Shown: positions 7,199-14,391 of the stretch, in pieces
Layout of the letters: each line of letters begins with the position of its first letter
Numbering within the stretch: position 1 is the stretch's first letter
Assembly: GCA_028713675.1 (NCBI GenBank)
Contig: JAQTNV010000071.1
Span: 1 to 15,625, forward strand
Reading direction: 5' to 3'
DNA length: 15,625 bases
Origin: a bacterium
Lineage (GTDB): Bacteria > Desulfobacterota > JAPLJL01
Notes under the pieces: model-generated
Database searches by the model: none
Told to the model about the DNA's origin: nothing
Seen by the model: only the letters and a program-made list of their open reading frames with translations
Program-made: the position numbers and the translations under genes

Positions 7199-7252
7199 GA
7201 TTATCTGTTTCTTGCTCCTCTCCAGCTGTACGGCCGTCGGAATACCGCGAGG

Positions 7253-7621
7253 TTAAAACTTCAAGCCTCCCTCGCGGGCCTTTTCCGCCAGCGCCTTTAC
7301 CCGTCCGTGGTAAGTATGCCCGCCTCGGTCAAAAACCACCTTTTCGATCCCGGCCTCCTTGGCCTTTTTCGCCAGGAGCGTCCCGACCGCCTGGGCGGCC
7401 TCGAGATTCCCCCCCTTTTTCAGCTTGGCCCGGATCTCCGGGTGGAGGGACGAAACGCCCAGAATGGTCCGGCTGGCCACGTCGTCAACCAGCTGGGCCT
7501 GGATCGAATTCAGACTGCGAGAAACCGAAAGCCGCGGTCGTTCCGGAGTACCGCGCACTTTTTTATGCACCCGCTTTCTCCGGCGAGCGAGTTGAATTTT
7601 TTTAGCGAAAAGTCCTTCCAT
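7253..7621 (-). CDS. rplR: 50S ribosomal protein L18 (uL18)
   Basis: L18 binds 5S rRNA, together with L5 and L25, in the central protuberance. The 122-residue protein begins with a basic arm ([14 protein letters not shown]), then [22 protein letters not shown], and ends in the signature [26 protein letters not shown] (about 97-122). Length is normal. The ATG has GAGGG about 11 nt upstream. It lies 39 nt after rplF and 54 nt before rpsE. Having both L5 and L18 in this cluster places two 5S-binding proteins on the same transcript. Confidence 0.97.
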   Translation of the reverse strand: MEGLFAKKIQLARRRKRVHKKVRGTPERPRLSVSRSLNSIQAQLVDDVASRTILGVSSLHPEIRAKLKKGGNLEAAQAVGTLLAKKAKEAGIEKVVFDRGGHTYHGRVKALAEKAREGGLKF

Positions 7622-7660
7622 TTTGAAAATATCCCTCGGTTTTGATAAACCCCCGGATTC

Positions 7661-8230
7661 CTAATGCGCCGGGGCTCCTCCCCCGGCGGCGCCGGTGGCC
7701 CCGGTTTTGCCGGGTTTGAGTTTAATATGTTCCTCGAAGTAACGGATGCCCAGTTCTTTATAGGCGCTCGGGGGTCGAATGGCCCGGATCTCCGCGGCCG
7801 TCTGCCCCAGCACCTGCCGATCCATCCCGGTTAAAATCACCAGGGTGTTCTTTTCCACCTTGGCCTCGATCCCTTCCGGCAATTTATACTCGACCGGATG
7901 GGAATACCCGACCAGGAACTTCAGGGCTTTCCCTTCCACGCTGGCCCGGTAGCCCACGCCCATCACCTGCAGGCGCCGCTCAAAGCCGGTGCTCACCCCG
8001 GTCACCATGTTGTTGATCAGGGCCCGGATCAGGCCGTGACTGGCCCGGGCCTGCCGTTCTTCGCTGGACCTTTTGATGTCCACCTTCCCGCCGGCGACCG
8101 TCACCGGGAATTCCGCCGGGAATTCCCGTTTCATTTTTCCCCGGGGGCCCTTCACTTCCACGGCGTTCCCCTGGACCTTGACCTCGACCCCGGGAGGGAT
8201 AGCAATTGGTTTTTTACCGATGCGCGACAT
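7661..8230 (-). CDS. rplF: 50S ribosomal protein L6 (uL6)
   Basis: L6 lies near the factor-binding site of the large subunit. The 189-residue product starts MSRIGKKPIAIPPGVEV, has two tandem L6 folds with the loop LINNMVTGVSTGFERRL (about 71-87), and the C-terminal signature of the PPSAYKELGIRYFEEHIKLKPGK stretch. It is about ten residues longer than usual because of a Gly/Ala-rich tail (about 176-189, ending GGGAPAH) in place of the common RRKAGKTGKK-like end. The ATG lies 7 nt after rpsH, with UAGGAG overlapping the rpsH stop as the ribosome site. Confidence 0.97.
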   Translation of the reverse strand: MSRIGKKPIAIPPGVEVKVQGNAVEVKGPRGKMKREFPAEFPVTVAGGKVDIKRSSEERQARASHGLIRALINNMVTGVSTGFERRLQVMGVGYRASVEGKALKFLVGYSHPVEYKLPEGIEAKVEKNTLVILTGMDRQVLGQTAAEIRAIRPPSAYKELGIRYFEEHIKLKPGKTGATGAAGGGAPAH

Positions 8231-8237
8231 GATACTC

Positions 8238-8633
8238 CTACCAGACCTCCAGAAGTAATTCCCCGCCTAACTTCAGATTGCGGGCTTCCTGGTCCGAAAA
8301 CACCCCCTTGGACGTGGAAATCACGGCGATCCCCAGGCCGTTCATGACCCGGGGAATCTCATCCTGGCCGACATAGCGGCGGCCGCCCGGCTTGCTCACC
8401 CGCCGGATGCCTTCCACCGCGGCCTTCTTTCCCTGCCGATAGAGGAGATAGACCCGAAGCACCGGAAACTTATCCGCTTTAATCTCATAATCGGAAACAA
8501 AGCCTTCTGCCTTGAGCACCCGGACGATCTCGGTCTTGACTTTCGAGCCGGGGAGCTCAATCGCTTCCTTCCGGGCGCGGTAACCGTTGCGAATCCGCGT
8601 GATCAAGTCCGAAATCGGATCTGTCATTACCAT
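8238..8633 (-). CDS. rpsH: 30S ribosomal protein S8 (uS8)
   Basis: S8 binds helix 21 of 16S rRNA and is central to platform assembly; in E. coli it also represses the spc operon. The 131-residue protein has DPISDLITRIRNGYRARKE near the N-terminus, RVSKPGGRRYVG in the middle, and the C-terminal signature GLGIAVISTSKGVFSDQEAR with GGELLLEVW at the end. Two in-frame ATGs (8633 and 8627) are possible; MVMTDP matches the common MSMTDP start. It lies 34 nt after rpsN. In E. coli the S8 operator is at the rplX-rplE junction; here that gap is only 8 nt and I see no such fold. Confidence 0.97.
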   Translation of the reverse strand: MVMTDPISDLITRIRNGYRARKEAIELPGSKVKTEIVRVLKAEGFVSDYEIKADKFPVLRVYLLYRQGKKAAVEGIRRVSKPGGRRYVGQDEIPRVMNGLGIAVISTSKGVFSDQEARNLKLGGELLLEVW

Positions 8634-8667
8634 AGTTTGCTTCCCTTCTGAATAATATCGCCTGCGC

Positions 8668-8853
8668 TTACCAGCTGGCCTTCACCACCCCGGGGATTTT
8701 CCCGTCCAGGGCGAGTTTCCGGAAACAGATCCGGCACATCGTGAACGCCCGGATATAACCCCGAGACCGTCCGCAGATCGGGCAGCGGTTGTATTTCCGG
8801 ACCGCAAATTTCGGTTTTTTATTCGCCTTTAATACCAAGCACTTCTTCGCCAC
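8668..8853 (-). CDS. rpsN: 30S ribosomal protein S14, zinc type (uS14), GTG start
   Basis: S14 is a late-joining protein of the 30S head. At 61 residues it is the short zinc-binding form (type Z), not the ~100-residue form of E. coli. The zinc ligands are C24, C27 (RCPICG) and C40, C43 (CRIC), and the C-terminus is the typical PGVVKASW. The start codon is GTG, with GGAGGU about 4-5 nt upstream, and yields MAKKC. It lies 30 nt after rplE and 34 nt before rpsH, the canonical spc position. Confidence 0.97.
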   Translation of the reverse strand: MAKKCLVLKANKKPKFAVRKYNRCPICGRSRGYIRAFTMCRICFRKLALDGKIPGVVKASW

Positions 8854-8857
8854 CCTT

Positions 8858-8863
8858 ACCTCC
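8858..8863 (-). promoter_or_regulatory. Shine-Dalgarno site for the GTG-started rpsN
   Basis: The coding strand reads GGAGGT, ending 4 nt before the GTG at 8853. It decides the start of this short gene. Confidence 0.8.
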
Positions 8864-8883
8864 GTCGCCCCAATGACTTTTCG

Positions 8884-9636
8884 TTACTTTTTGATCGGCA
8901 TCCCCATCTGGGTTAACAGGGCCAGCGCCATTTCATCGTTTTTTGCCGAGGTTACAATCGTGATATTCATCCCCTTGATTTTTTCCACCTTGTCGTAATT
9001 GATCTCGGGGAAGATGATGTGCTCCTTGATCCCGAAAGTGTAGCTGCCCCGGCCGTCAAAAGACTTGGCCGAAAGGCCCTTGAAGTCCCGCACCCGGGGC
9101 AGGGCCACATTTACCAGGCGGTCAAAAAACTCATACATGCGGGTGCTGCGGAGCGTGACCCGGCAGCCGATCGCGAGCCCTTTTCTGAGCTTGAAATTCG
9201 CGATGGATTTTTTCGCGCGGGTGATGACCGCCTTCTGTCCGCTGATGGCGGTCAGCTCGGTCACCGCGGACTCCAGCACCTTGGCGTCCTGGGTGGCCTC
9301 CCCCATGCCGATGTTCAGGGAAACCTTGACCAGGTGGGGAACCGCCATCGGGTTTTTCAACCCGAAATCCTTCATCAGCTGCGGCACCACTTCCTTCTTG
9401 TAAAATTCCTTCAGCCGGGCCGGCTTGACCGGCTCGGCCGGGGTGTCCTTCGCCTTGGGAGCGGCCTCCGGCTTTTCGTCGGTCTTCAGCTGCGCCGCTT
9501 CTTTTTTCTTATTTTCTTTTGACTTGGCCATTTTCTTATTGACGGCCGCGGAGTCCCCCGCCTTGGGGTTGGCCTCCGGCTTTTCGCCCGTCTTCAGCTG
9601 CGCCGCTTCTTTATCTTTATTTTCTTTTTTAGCCAT
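8884..9636 (-). CDS. rplE: 50S ribosomal protein L5 (uL5) with a duplicated N-terminal extension
   Basis: L5 binds 5S rRNA in the central protuberance and contacts P-site tRNA and S13. The core (residues about 73-250) is a normal 178-residue L5: [47 protein letters not shown] and the C-terminal [19 protein letters not shown] block. In front lie about 71 extra residues rich in Lys, Glu, Ala and Pro, probably disordered, made of two near-copies that each begin MAK and contain EAAQLKT and EKPEA. The ATG at 9636 has AGGA 8 nt upstream, overlapping the rplX stop; the internal ATG at 9531 has no visible ribosome site. So the extended form should be the main product. Its function is unknown. Confidence 0.96.
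   Translation of the reverse strand: MAKKENKDKEAAQLKTGEKPEANPKAGDSAAVNKKMAKSKENKKKEAAQLKTDEKPEAAPKAKDTPAEPVKPARLKEFYKKEVVPQLMKDFGLKNPMAVPHLVKVSLNIGMGEATQDAKVLESAVTELTAISGQKAVITRAKKSIANFKLRKGLAIGCRVTLRSTRMYEFFDRLVNVALPRVRDFKGLSAKSFDGRGSYTFGIKEHIIFPEINYDKVEKIKGMNITIVTSAKNDEMALALLTQMGMPIKK
9424..9636 (-). repeat. In-frame tandem duplication at the 5' end of rplE
   Basis: Two adjacent copies (9532-9636 and 9424-9531) encode residues 1-35 and 36-71 of L5. Both begin with ATG-GC-AA and share a 20-nt block (ctgcgccgcttctt with its upstream cttcag on the plus strand) at 9484 and 9592, a 108-nt offset. Flanking codons are also nearly identical. Copy 2 has one extra codon (Ser39) and some substitutions, so the duplication is not brand new but remains easily seen at DNA level. 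The copied unit includes the start codon. Confidence 0.92.
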
Positions 9637-9644
9637 GATTAGTC

Positions 9645-9959
9645 CTAACGGTCGAGAAGTTCATCGCATTTAGAGCAGCACCTGGCCTTCCGGCCGTCTT
9701 CCAAAAACCGATTCCGTCCCCGGATCGGCTGATTGCAGCTGGGGCAGACCAGCATCAGGTTGGAAACCGCGATGGTGGCTTCCTTGTCGATAATCCCCCC
9801 GTGCGGGTGCTGCCGGCTGGGCCGCACGTGGCGCTTGGAAACGTTCAGTTTCTCCACCAGGGCCCGGCCCTTTCCGGGGATGACCTTGAGCACCTTGCCC
9901 TGCTTGCCGCGCTCTTTCCCGGCAATTACCATCACTTGGTCGTCTTTGCGAATCGTCAT
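9645..9959 (-). CDS. rplX: 50S ribosomal protein L24 (uL24)
   Basis: L24 is an assembly-initiating protein of the large subunit near the exit tunnel. The 104-residue product has the KOW motif at about 8-34 ([20 protein letters not shown]), then [14 protein letters not shown] and [20 protein letters not shown]. The C-terminal part carries CPSC (72-75) and CCSKC (94-98), a pattern that could hold zinc, as in many bacterial L24 proteins. The ATG lies 16 nt after the rplN stop with an AGGGA-containing site upstream. Only 8 nt separate it from rplE. Confidence 0.97.
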   Translation of the reverse strand: MTIRKDDQVMVIAGKERGKQGKVLKVIPGKGRALVEKLNVSKRHVRPSRQHPHGGIIDKEATIAVSNLMLVCPSCNQPIRGRNRFLEDGRKARCCSKCDELLDR

Positions 9960-9975
9960 TTTTCCAACTTCCCTT

Positions 9976-10344
9976 TCACACCACCTCGGGAGCCAGGGAG
10001 ATGATTTTCATGAATTTTTTCAGCCGTAATTCCCGGGCCACCGGCCCGAAGATCCGGGTCCCGACCGGATCCCCTGTCGGGGTCAGCAAAACCGCCGCGT
10101 TCTCGTCAAAACGGATATAAGAACCATCGGGGCGGGCCACGTTTTTGCGCATCCGCACGACCACCGCCCGCATCACTTCGCCCTTCTTGACCTTGGCATC
10201 GGGAATGGCTTCCCGGACCGCGACCACAATCAGGTCCCCCAGGGAAGCATACCGGCGCCGGGAGCCTCCCAGGACCTTGATGCAATAAACCTTGCGCGCC
10301 CCCGAATTATCCGCCACCTCCAGGCGCGTCCGCAGCTGAATCAT
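9976..10344 (-). CDS. rplN: 50S ribosomal protein L14 (uL14)
   Basis: L14 forms inter-subunit bridges and is the docking site of the silencing factor RsfS in bacteria. The 122-residue protein has the exact usual length, with [19 protein letters not shown] at the start, [18 protein letters not shown], the [15 protein letters not shown] block (about 53-67), FDENAAVLL and [13 protein letters not shown]. The ATG overlaps the rpsQ stop as ATGA, with GGGAGGGAAGGA directly upstream, so coupling to rpsQ is likely. It opens the spc part, but nothing interrupts the transcript between the S10 and spc parts. Confidence 0.98.
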   Translation of the reverse strand: MIQLRTRLEVADNSGARKVYCIKVLGGSRRRYASLGDLIVVAVREAIPDAKVKKGEVMRAVVVRMRKNVARPDGSYIRFDENAAVLLTPTGDPVGTRIFGPVARELRLKKFMKIISLAPEVV

Positions 10345-10649
10345 TCCTTCCCTCCCAGTTTTTCCTCGATTAGATCCGGCTTGATCAGTTCCACGACCGC
10401 CTTCTTCAGGATCTTCTTCACTTTCCAGCGCTTATTCCGGGACTGAGGCCGGGTTTCCTCGATCATCACCTGATCACCGCTCCGCGCCTGATTCTCCGGA
10501 TTATGAGCCATGTATTTTTTGCGCCGGGTGATCACCTTGTGATAAAAGGGATGCTTTTCCCTGCGCTCGACCTGGACCGTGACGGTCTGGGTCATCCGGT
10601 CGCTCAAGACGTGTCCAACCAGTTTTTTCCTAATTCCCCTTTTTTCCAA
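10341..10649 (-). CDS. rpsQ: 30S ribosomal protein S17 (uS17), TTG start inside rpmC
   Basis: S17 binds the 5' domain of 16S rRNA early in 30S assembly. I place the start at the TTG at 10649, which gives (M)[16 protein letters not shown], the family N-terminus. GGAGGA lies 5 nt upstream (10655-10660). A longer reading from 10727 would add 26 residues that have no S17 counterpart and lie within rpmC. The 102-residue product keeps [30 protein letters not shown] and [17 protein letters not shown]-terminal tail of about 17 charged residues exceeds the usual 84-87-residue length. The gene overlaps rpmC by 20 nt and rplN by 4 nt. Confidence 0.95.
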   Translation of the reverse strand: MEKRGIRKKLVGHVLSDRMTQTVTVQVERREKHPFYHKVITRRKKYMAHNPENQARSGDQVMIEETRPQSRNKRWKVKKILKKAVVELIKPDLIEEKLGGKE

Positions 10650-10854
10650 GCTTCTCCTCCGGCTGGGAAAGTTCTCGTTCGCGAATGATCGCCAGAATCC
10701 GCGCGATATCCCGGCGTACTTCCCCAATTCGGTTCGTTTTTTCCAGCTGCCCGATTGAATGCTGAAACCTCAGATTGAAGAGTTCTTCCCGCAAATCCCG
10801 TCCCTTGATTCTCAATTCGTCCGAGGTAAGCTCGCGTAGTTCCTGGGCCTTCAT
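10630..10854 (-). CDS. rpmC: 50S ribosomal protein L29 (uL29)
   Basis: L29 lies at the tunnel exit next to L23, where SRP and trigger factor dock. The 74-residue product is a helical hairpin, [17 protein letters not shown], then [23 protein letters not shown], then [17 protein letters not shown], with a charged C-terminal tail. It is slightly longer than the common 63-72. The ATG has AGGUAGG about 9 nt upstream, overlapping the rplP stop 10 nt away. Its last codons hold the ribosome site and the start of rpsQ, a 20-nt overlap. Confidence 0.96.
   Translation of the reverse strand: MKAQELRELTSDELRIKGRDLREELFNLRFQHSIGQLEKTNRIGEVRRDIARILAIIRERELSQPEEKLGKKGN
10655..10660 (-). promoter_or_regulatory. 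Shine-Dalgarno site for the TTG-started rpsQ, inside rpmC
   Basis: The coding strand reads GGAGGA, 5 nt before TTG at 10649. It supports the short S17 start over the upstream in-frame ATG at 10727. Confidence 0.8.
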
Positions 10855-10864
10855 AGATTAAAAC

Positions 10865-11269
10865 CTACCTCTCGATAAAATGGGTGGCGAGGGATAATTT
10901 ATGGGCGGCCAGGCGGAAAGCCTCCTTGGCGACCTCGATGGGAACCCCGTCCATCTCGAAGATGACCTGTCCGGGCTTGACCACCGCCACCCAGACCTCG
11001 GGAGTTCCTTTGCCTTTGCCCATCCGGGTCTCCGCCGGCTTCTTGGTGATCGGCTTGTCCGGGAAAACCCGGATCCAGATTTTGCCTCCCCTTTTGACAA
11101 ATCTGGTCATCGCTACCCGGGCGGCTTCGATCTCCCGGGCCGTCAGCCAGCCCCGGGACATCATCTGCAACCCGTACTTGCCGAAGTCCAGCCAGTTGGC
11201 GCGGGTCGCCCGTCCCCGGACCCGGCCTTTTTGCATCTTTCGATATTTGACTTTTTTGGGCTGAAGCAT
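10865..11269 (-). CDS. rplP: 50S ribosomal protein L16 (uL16)
   Basis: L16 lies near the A-site tRNA and the peptidyl-transferase centre, and joins late in assembly. The 134-residue protein begins [19 protein letters not shown], has [27 protein letters not shown] and the highly conserved [20 protein letters not shown] (about 69-88), and ends in [11 protein letters not shown]. The stretch [11 protein letters not shown] (35-45) differs from the commoner ALEPxW-like sequence. The ATG lies 1 nt after the rpsC stop, with GGAAGGGUAAG as the ribosome site across that stop. Confidence 0.98.
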   Translation of the reverse strand: MLQPKKVKYRKMQKGRVRGRATRANWLDFGKYGLQMMSRGWLTAREIEAARVAMTRFVKRGGKIWIRVFPDKPITKKPAETRMGKGKGTPEVWVAVVKPGQVIFEMDGVPIEVAKEAFRLAAHKLSLATHFIER

Positions 11270-11270
11270 C

Positions 11271-11921
11271 TTACCCTTCCGTTTCCAGTTTTTCCTTCAG
11301 CCAGCGTTCGCCCTTGAAAACCCACACCTTCACGCCGATGAGGCCATAAGTGGTCTGGGCCTCGGCGGTCCCGTAATCGATATCGGCCCGGAGGGTGTGA
11401 AGCGGAACCCGGCCTTCCCGGTACCATTCGCTCCGGGCGATTTCCGCCCCTCCCAGCCGGCCCGCGCACATGATCTTGACGCCTTTGGCGCCCAGCCGGA
11501 TGGCCGAAGTCACCGATTTTTTCATGGCCCGCCGGAAATAAACCCGGCGCACGATCTGGGCCGCCACGCTCTCCGCCACCAGCTGGGCATCCATCTCCGG
11601 CTTGCGGACCTCGGTAATATCGATATGAATCTCGTCCCCGGTGAACTGCTGGAGATCTTCCCGGAGCTTGTCCACTTCCGAGCCGCGTTTTCCGATCACG
11701 ATCCCGGGCCGCGCGGTGCAGATCTTGACTTTGACTTTCTGGGAGGCCCGTTCGATTTCGATCCGCGAGATCCCGGCGTGATAAAGCCGCGCCTTCACGT
11801 ATTTCCGGATCTTCAGGTCCTCATGCAGAAGCCGGGCGAAATCCTTGTCGGAATACCAGCGGGAATCCCAAGTCCTGGTTATGCCCAGACGAAAACCACC
11901 TGGATGAGTCTTCTGTCCCAA
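11271..11921 (-). CDS. rpsC: 30S ribosomal protein S3 (uS3), TTG start
   Basis: S3 lines the mRNA entry channel and helps unwind mRNA structure. The 216-residue product begins [22 protein letters not shown], and has the type II KH domain with [14 protein letters not shown] (73-86; GxxG at 77-80). The C-terminal domain has [20 protein letters not shown] and [20 protein letters not shown]. The start is TTG, 2 nt after the rplV stop, with GGGAGG 7 nt upstream inside the last rplV codons. The N-terminal MGQK is the family start, so TTG is well supported. Confidence 0.98.
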   Translation of the reverse strand: MGQKTHPGGFRLGITRTWDSRWYSDKDFARLLHEDLKIRKYVKARLYHAGISRIEIERASQKVKVKICTARPGIVIGKRGSEVDKLREDLQQFTGDEIHIDITEVRKPEMDAQLVAESVAAQIVRRVYFRRAMKKSVTSAIRLGAKGVKIMCAGRLGGAEIARSEWYREGRVPLHTLRADIDYGTAEAQTTYGLIGVKVWVFKGERWLKEKLETEG

Positions 11922-11923
11922 CT

Positions 11924-12265
11924 TTAAACCTCCCGGCTGTCGGTTAACTCCACCTTAATATGGCTGGTCCGTTTTTTAATCATATTGGCCCGCCCCATCG
12001 AACGGGACCGGAATCTTTTCAGCGTCGGGCCCGGGCCCACCATGATTGATTTGACAATCAGGGCCTCGTTCTTGACTCCCCCCCGCTGTTCCCCATTGGC
12101 CACCGCCGACTGCAGCAGTTTTTTCACTTCCCGGGCCCCGGTTTTCCGGGTGAAGCCCAGAATGTCGATGGCTTCCTGGACCGGCTTGCCCCGCACCACG
12201 TCTGCGATCAGGCGCACCTTGCGCGGGGAAATCCGGATGTAGCTTACCGAGGCTGAAATCTTCAT
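11924..12265 (-). CDS. rplV: 50S ribosomal protein L22 (uL22)
   Basis: L22 has a long beta-hairpin that forms the exit-tunnel constriction with L4. The 113-residue protein has [20 protein letters not shown] (8-27), the [26 protein letters not shown] region, and the hairpin ending [25 protein letters not shown] (tip residues about 79-103). The ATG overlaps the rpsS stop as ATGA. The 30 nt upstream are an A/C-rich run with no purine-rich ribosome site, so it probably depends on ribosomes finishing rpsS. It is 2 nt from rpsC. Confidence 0.97.
   Translation of the reverse strand: MKISASVSYIRISPRKVRLIADVVRGKPVQEAIDILGFTRKTGAREVKKLLQSAVANGEQRGGVKNEALIVKSIMVGPGPTLKRFRSRSMGRANMIKKRTSHIKVELTDSREV
11929..11934 (-). 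promoter_or_regulatory. Shine-Dalgarno site for the TTG-started rpsC
   Basis: The coding strand reads GGGAGG within the end of rplV, 7 nt before the TTG at 11921. Strong complementarity probably offsets the weak start codon. Confidence 0.8.
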
Positions 12266-12585
12266 GATGTTGTCGTTGTTGGTGTTGTTGGCGCCGTCTT
12301 TCCGGCGGCTTTCTCTTTGGCCTTCCGGTCACCCGAATGCTGGATGAAGGTCCGGGTCGGGACGAATTCACCGACTTTGTGCCCGACCATTCCCTCGGTG
12401 ATATAAATCGGCATGAACTTTCTCCCGTTATGCACCGCGAAGGTCATGCCCACAAAATCGGGAATGATCATGGAGCGGCGGGACCAGGTTTTAATCGGCT
12501 GCTTCTCGCCCGACTCCTTGACCTTCAATACCTTCCTCATCAAGCTCAGCTCCACGTAGGGGCCTTTTTTCAGCGATCTTGGCAT
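12262..12585 (-). CDS. rpsS: 30S ribosomal protein S19 (uS19) with a threonine-rich tail
   Basis: S19 lies in the 30S head next to S13 and touches the A-site region. The 107-residue protein starts [16 protein letters not shown] and has [20 protein letters not shown] (33-52), [21 protein letters not shown] (55-74 region) and [15 protein letters not shown]. The usual family length is about 93; here residues about 93-107 add an Ala/Lys then Thr/Pro-rich tail ending TTTTS. The ATG has AAGG about 9 nt upstream. It lies 55 nt after rplB, the longest gap in the S10 cluster, where I see no convincing signal. Confidence 0.97.
   Translation of the reverse strand: MPRSLKKGPYVELSLMRKVLKVKESGEKQPIKTWSRRSMIIPDFVGMTFAVHNGRKFMPIYITEGMVGHKVGEFVPTRTFIQHSGDRKAKEKAAGKTAPTTPTTTTS
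12269..12291 (-). repeat. Short GTT-type low-complexity tract at the rpsS 3' end
   Basis: On the plus strand this is an imperfect run of GTT/GTTG units; on the coding strand it is CAA/ACA-rich. It encodes the threonine-rich S19 tail and is also the sequence immediately upstream of the rplV start. It looks like a short microsatellite-like expansion. Confidence 0.6.
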
Positions 12586-12640
12586 TTTGGTTTACCTTGG
12601 TTCCCGGTTTATACCCGGAGAAATCTGGTTCCTTCCCTAA

Positions 12641-13474
12641 TTAGCCGCGCTTACTGCGGTGTTTGACGATAAACCTGTCCGACGGTTTCTTTTTCCGGGT
12701 CTTATATCCCTTGGCTAACTGTCCCCAGGGGCTGACGGGATGGGGATTGCCCTGCGGGGCCTTCCCCTCTCCGCCTCCATGCGGGTGATCGACCGGATTC
12801 ATCGCCACCCCCCGGACGGTCGGCCGGACTCCCATTTTCCGTTTCCTGCCGGCCTTGCCGATGGAGATGTTCTGGTGATCGAGATTGGAGAGCTGCCCGA
12901 TCGTCGCCCGGCAATTTTTGAAAATCAGACGCGTTTCCCCCGAGGGCAGCTTGACCTGGAAATAATTTCCCTGGCCGCCCATCAGCATGGCCACCCCTCC
13001 GGCTCCCCGCACGAGCTGTCCGCCCTTGCCGGGCTTGAGCTCGATATTATGAATCAGGCTCCCCATGGGAATCAGGCGGAGCGGCAGGGAGTTTCCCAGG
13101 CTGATTTCAACATTGTCCCCGGAGATCACCGTATCGCCGACTTTCATCCCCAGCGGAGCGAGGATGTAACGCTTCTCCCCGTCCCGGTAGCAGAGCTTGG
13201 CGATCCAGGTGGAGCGGTTGGGATCATACTCGATGGTTTCCACCCGGGCGGGGATATCCACCTTGTCCCGGCGGAAATCGATGACCCGATACATCCGCCG
13301 GCTTCCGCCCCCTTTATGCCGGCAGGTAATTCTTCCCAGGGCGTTTCTTCCCCCCCGTTTCTGTAAGGAAACGAGCAGGGATTTCTCGGGTTCCACCTTC
13401 GACAGCTCGGAAAAATCCGAGACCGTCTGGAATCTTACCCCCGGAGAAGTGGGACGATAACTTTTCAGTGCCAC
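12641..13474 (-). CDS. rplB: 50S ribosomal protein L2 (uL2), GTG start
   Basis: L2 is a large, conserved protein near the peptidyl-transferase centre and an inter-subunit bridge. The 277-residue product begins [15 protein letters not shown], has [19 protein letters not shown] (42-60), the OB and SH3-like domains with [14 protein letters not shown] (147-160), and the C-terminal signature [14 protein letters not shown] (225-238) with H230 at the position of E. coli H229. The end is the basic [11 protein letters not shown]. The start is GTG, 3 nt after rplW, with GAGGGGG about 8 nt upstream. Confidence 0.98.
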   Translation of the reverse strand: MALKSYRPTSPGVRFQTVSDFSELSKVEPEKSLLVSLQKRGGRNALGRITCRHKGGGSRRMYRVIDFRRDKVDIPARVETIEYDPNRSTWIAKLCYRDGEKRYILAPLGMKVGDTVISGDNVEISLGNSLPLRLIPMGSLIHNIELKPGKGGQLVRGAGGVAMLMGGQGNYFQVKLPSGETRLIFKNCRATIGQLSNLDHQNISIGKAGRKRKMGVRPTVRGVAMNPVDHPHGGGEGKAPQGNPHPVSPWGQLAKGYKTRKKKPSDRFIVKHRSKRG

Positions 13475-13477
13475 GCT

Positions 13478-13771
13478 TTATACCCCCTCGAAAAATTCAA
13501 TCCGGTCCCCGGCCCGGAGAGTGACGAACGCTTTTTTCCAGTCCGGTCGCTCTCCGGAGGTCCGCCCCATGCGGCGGACCTTGCCGGCCACCCGTTGGGT
13601 TCTCACCTTCAGAACCTTGACCTTGAAAATCTTCTCCACGGCCTGCTTGATCTGGATCTTGTTCGCCCGCAGATCGACAACGAAAACCACCTGGTTTAAA
13701 TTGTCCTTGCCCGCGGTGGACTTTTCCGTGACCAACGGCCCCCGGATGTAGGAATACTGATCAACCTGCAT
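13478..13771 (-). CDS. rplW: 50S ribosomal protein L23 (uL23)
   Basis: L23 lies at the tunnel exit and is the main docking site for trigger factor and SRP. The 97-residue protein has IRGPLVTEKSTAG (9-21), the FVVDLRANKIQIKQAVEKIF block (30-49), VKVLKVRTQRV and KKAFVTLRAGDRIEFFEGV at the end; length is normal. The ATG shares one nucleotide with the rplD stop (TAATG), with AAAGGA about 10 nt upstream. It is followed by rplB after 3 nt. Confidence 0.97.
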   Translation of the reverse strand: MQVDQYSYIRGPLVTEKSTAGKDNLNQVVFVVDLRANKIQIKQAVEKIFKVKVLKVRTQRVAGKVRRMGRTSGERPDWKKAFVTLRAGDRIEFFEGV

Positions 13772-14391
13772 TAGTTCAAAATCCTTTCCAATTCCGGGAG
13801 CACTTCCCGGGTCAGGATCAGATGATCGAAATGCAAAATATCAAAAAGATTCAGCCCGGCGACCGGCATCACCTTGAACTTTTTCAGGTTCCGCGCCGAC
13901 AGCGAGAGCTTGGGATTTTCCGGGCCGATGAGGATCAGGGCCCGTTCCACTCCCAGCCCCGCCATGATTTTCAGGAACTCCCTGGTCTTGATCTCGGGTA
14001 ACTCGAGCGCGGAAAGGATCAGGAGCCTGTTCCCGGCCAGCTTCTCGGACAGGGCCGAGCGCAAGGCCGCTTTTTTGACCTTGTGGGGCAGGTTGTAGTC
14101 GTAATCCCGGGGATGCGGGCCGAAAATGATTCCGCCCTTCCTCCAGATCGGGGAGCGTGACGCTCCCGACCGGGCCCGGCCGGTGCCCTTCTGGCGCCAC
14201 GGCTTCTTCCCGCCCCCTCTGACCTCGGAACGGGTCTTGGTGTCCGCGGTGCCCTGGCGCCGGCGCGCCTGCTGCCACTTGATCACCTCCTGGTAGAGGT
14301 GGGGCCGGACCGGACCCCCGAAGACCTTCTCGGGCAGTTCCAGCTTGCCGGCCGGTTTCTTCTGCGAATCGTAAAGTTCAACGGAAATCAA
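13771..14391 (-). CDS. rplD: 50S ribosomal protein L4 (uL4), TTG start
   Basis: L4 has a globular domain on the 50S surface and a long loop reaching the exit-tunnel constriction; in E. coli it also represses the S10 operon. The 206-residue product has QARRRQGTADTKTRSEVRGG, then GKKPWRQKGTGRARSGASRS (the tunnel loop, about 62-81), PHPRDYDYNLPHKVKKAALR (94-113), and a C-terminal DHLILTREVLPELE region. The start is TTG, overlapping the rplC stop as TTGA, with GGAG 8 nt upstream. No L4-binding leader is visible before rpsJ, where the gap is only 51 nt. Confidence 0.97.
   Translation of the reverse strand: MISVELYDSQKKPAGKLELPEKVFGGPVRPHLYQEVIKWQQARRRQGTADTKTRSEVRGGGKKPWRQKGTGRARSGASRSPIWRKGGIIFGPHPRDYDYNLPHKVKKAALRSALSEKLAGNRLLILSALELPEIKTREFLKIMAGLGVERALILIGPENPKLSLSARNLKKFKVMPVAGLNLFDILHFDHLILTREVLPELERILN

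Noticed and set aside
9637-9644. An S8-type operator at the rplX-rplE junction as in E. coli
   Set aside because: The gap is only 8 nt and no helix-21-like fold is visible around it.
10650-10727. A longer S17 start at the ATG 10727
   Set aside because: The added 26 residues do not resemble S17 and lie inside rpmC; the TTG at 10649 has a well-placed GGAGGA and gives the family N-terminus.
12586-12640. A regulatory hairpin in the rplB-rpsS gap
   Set aside because: Only a 4-bp CCGG pair around a 7-nt loop is present. In this CCGG-rich DNA that is not convincing.
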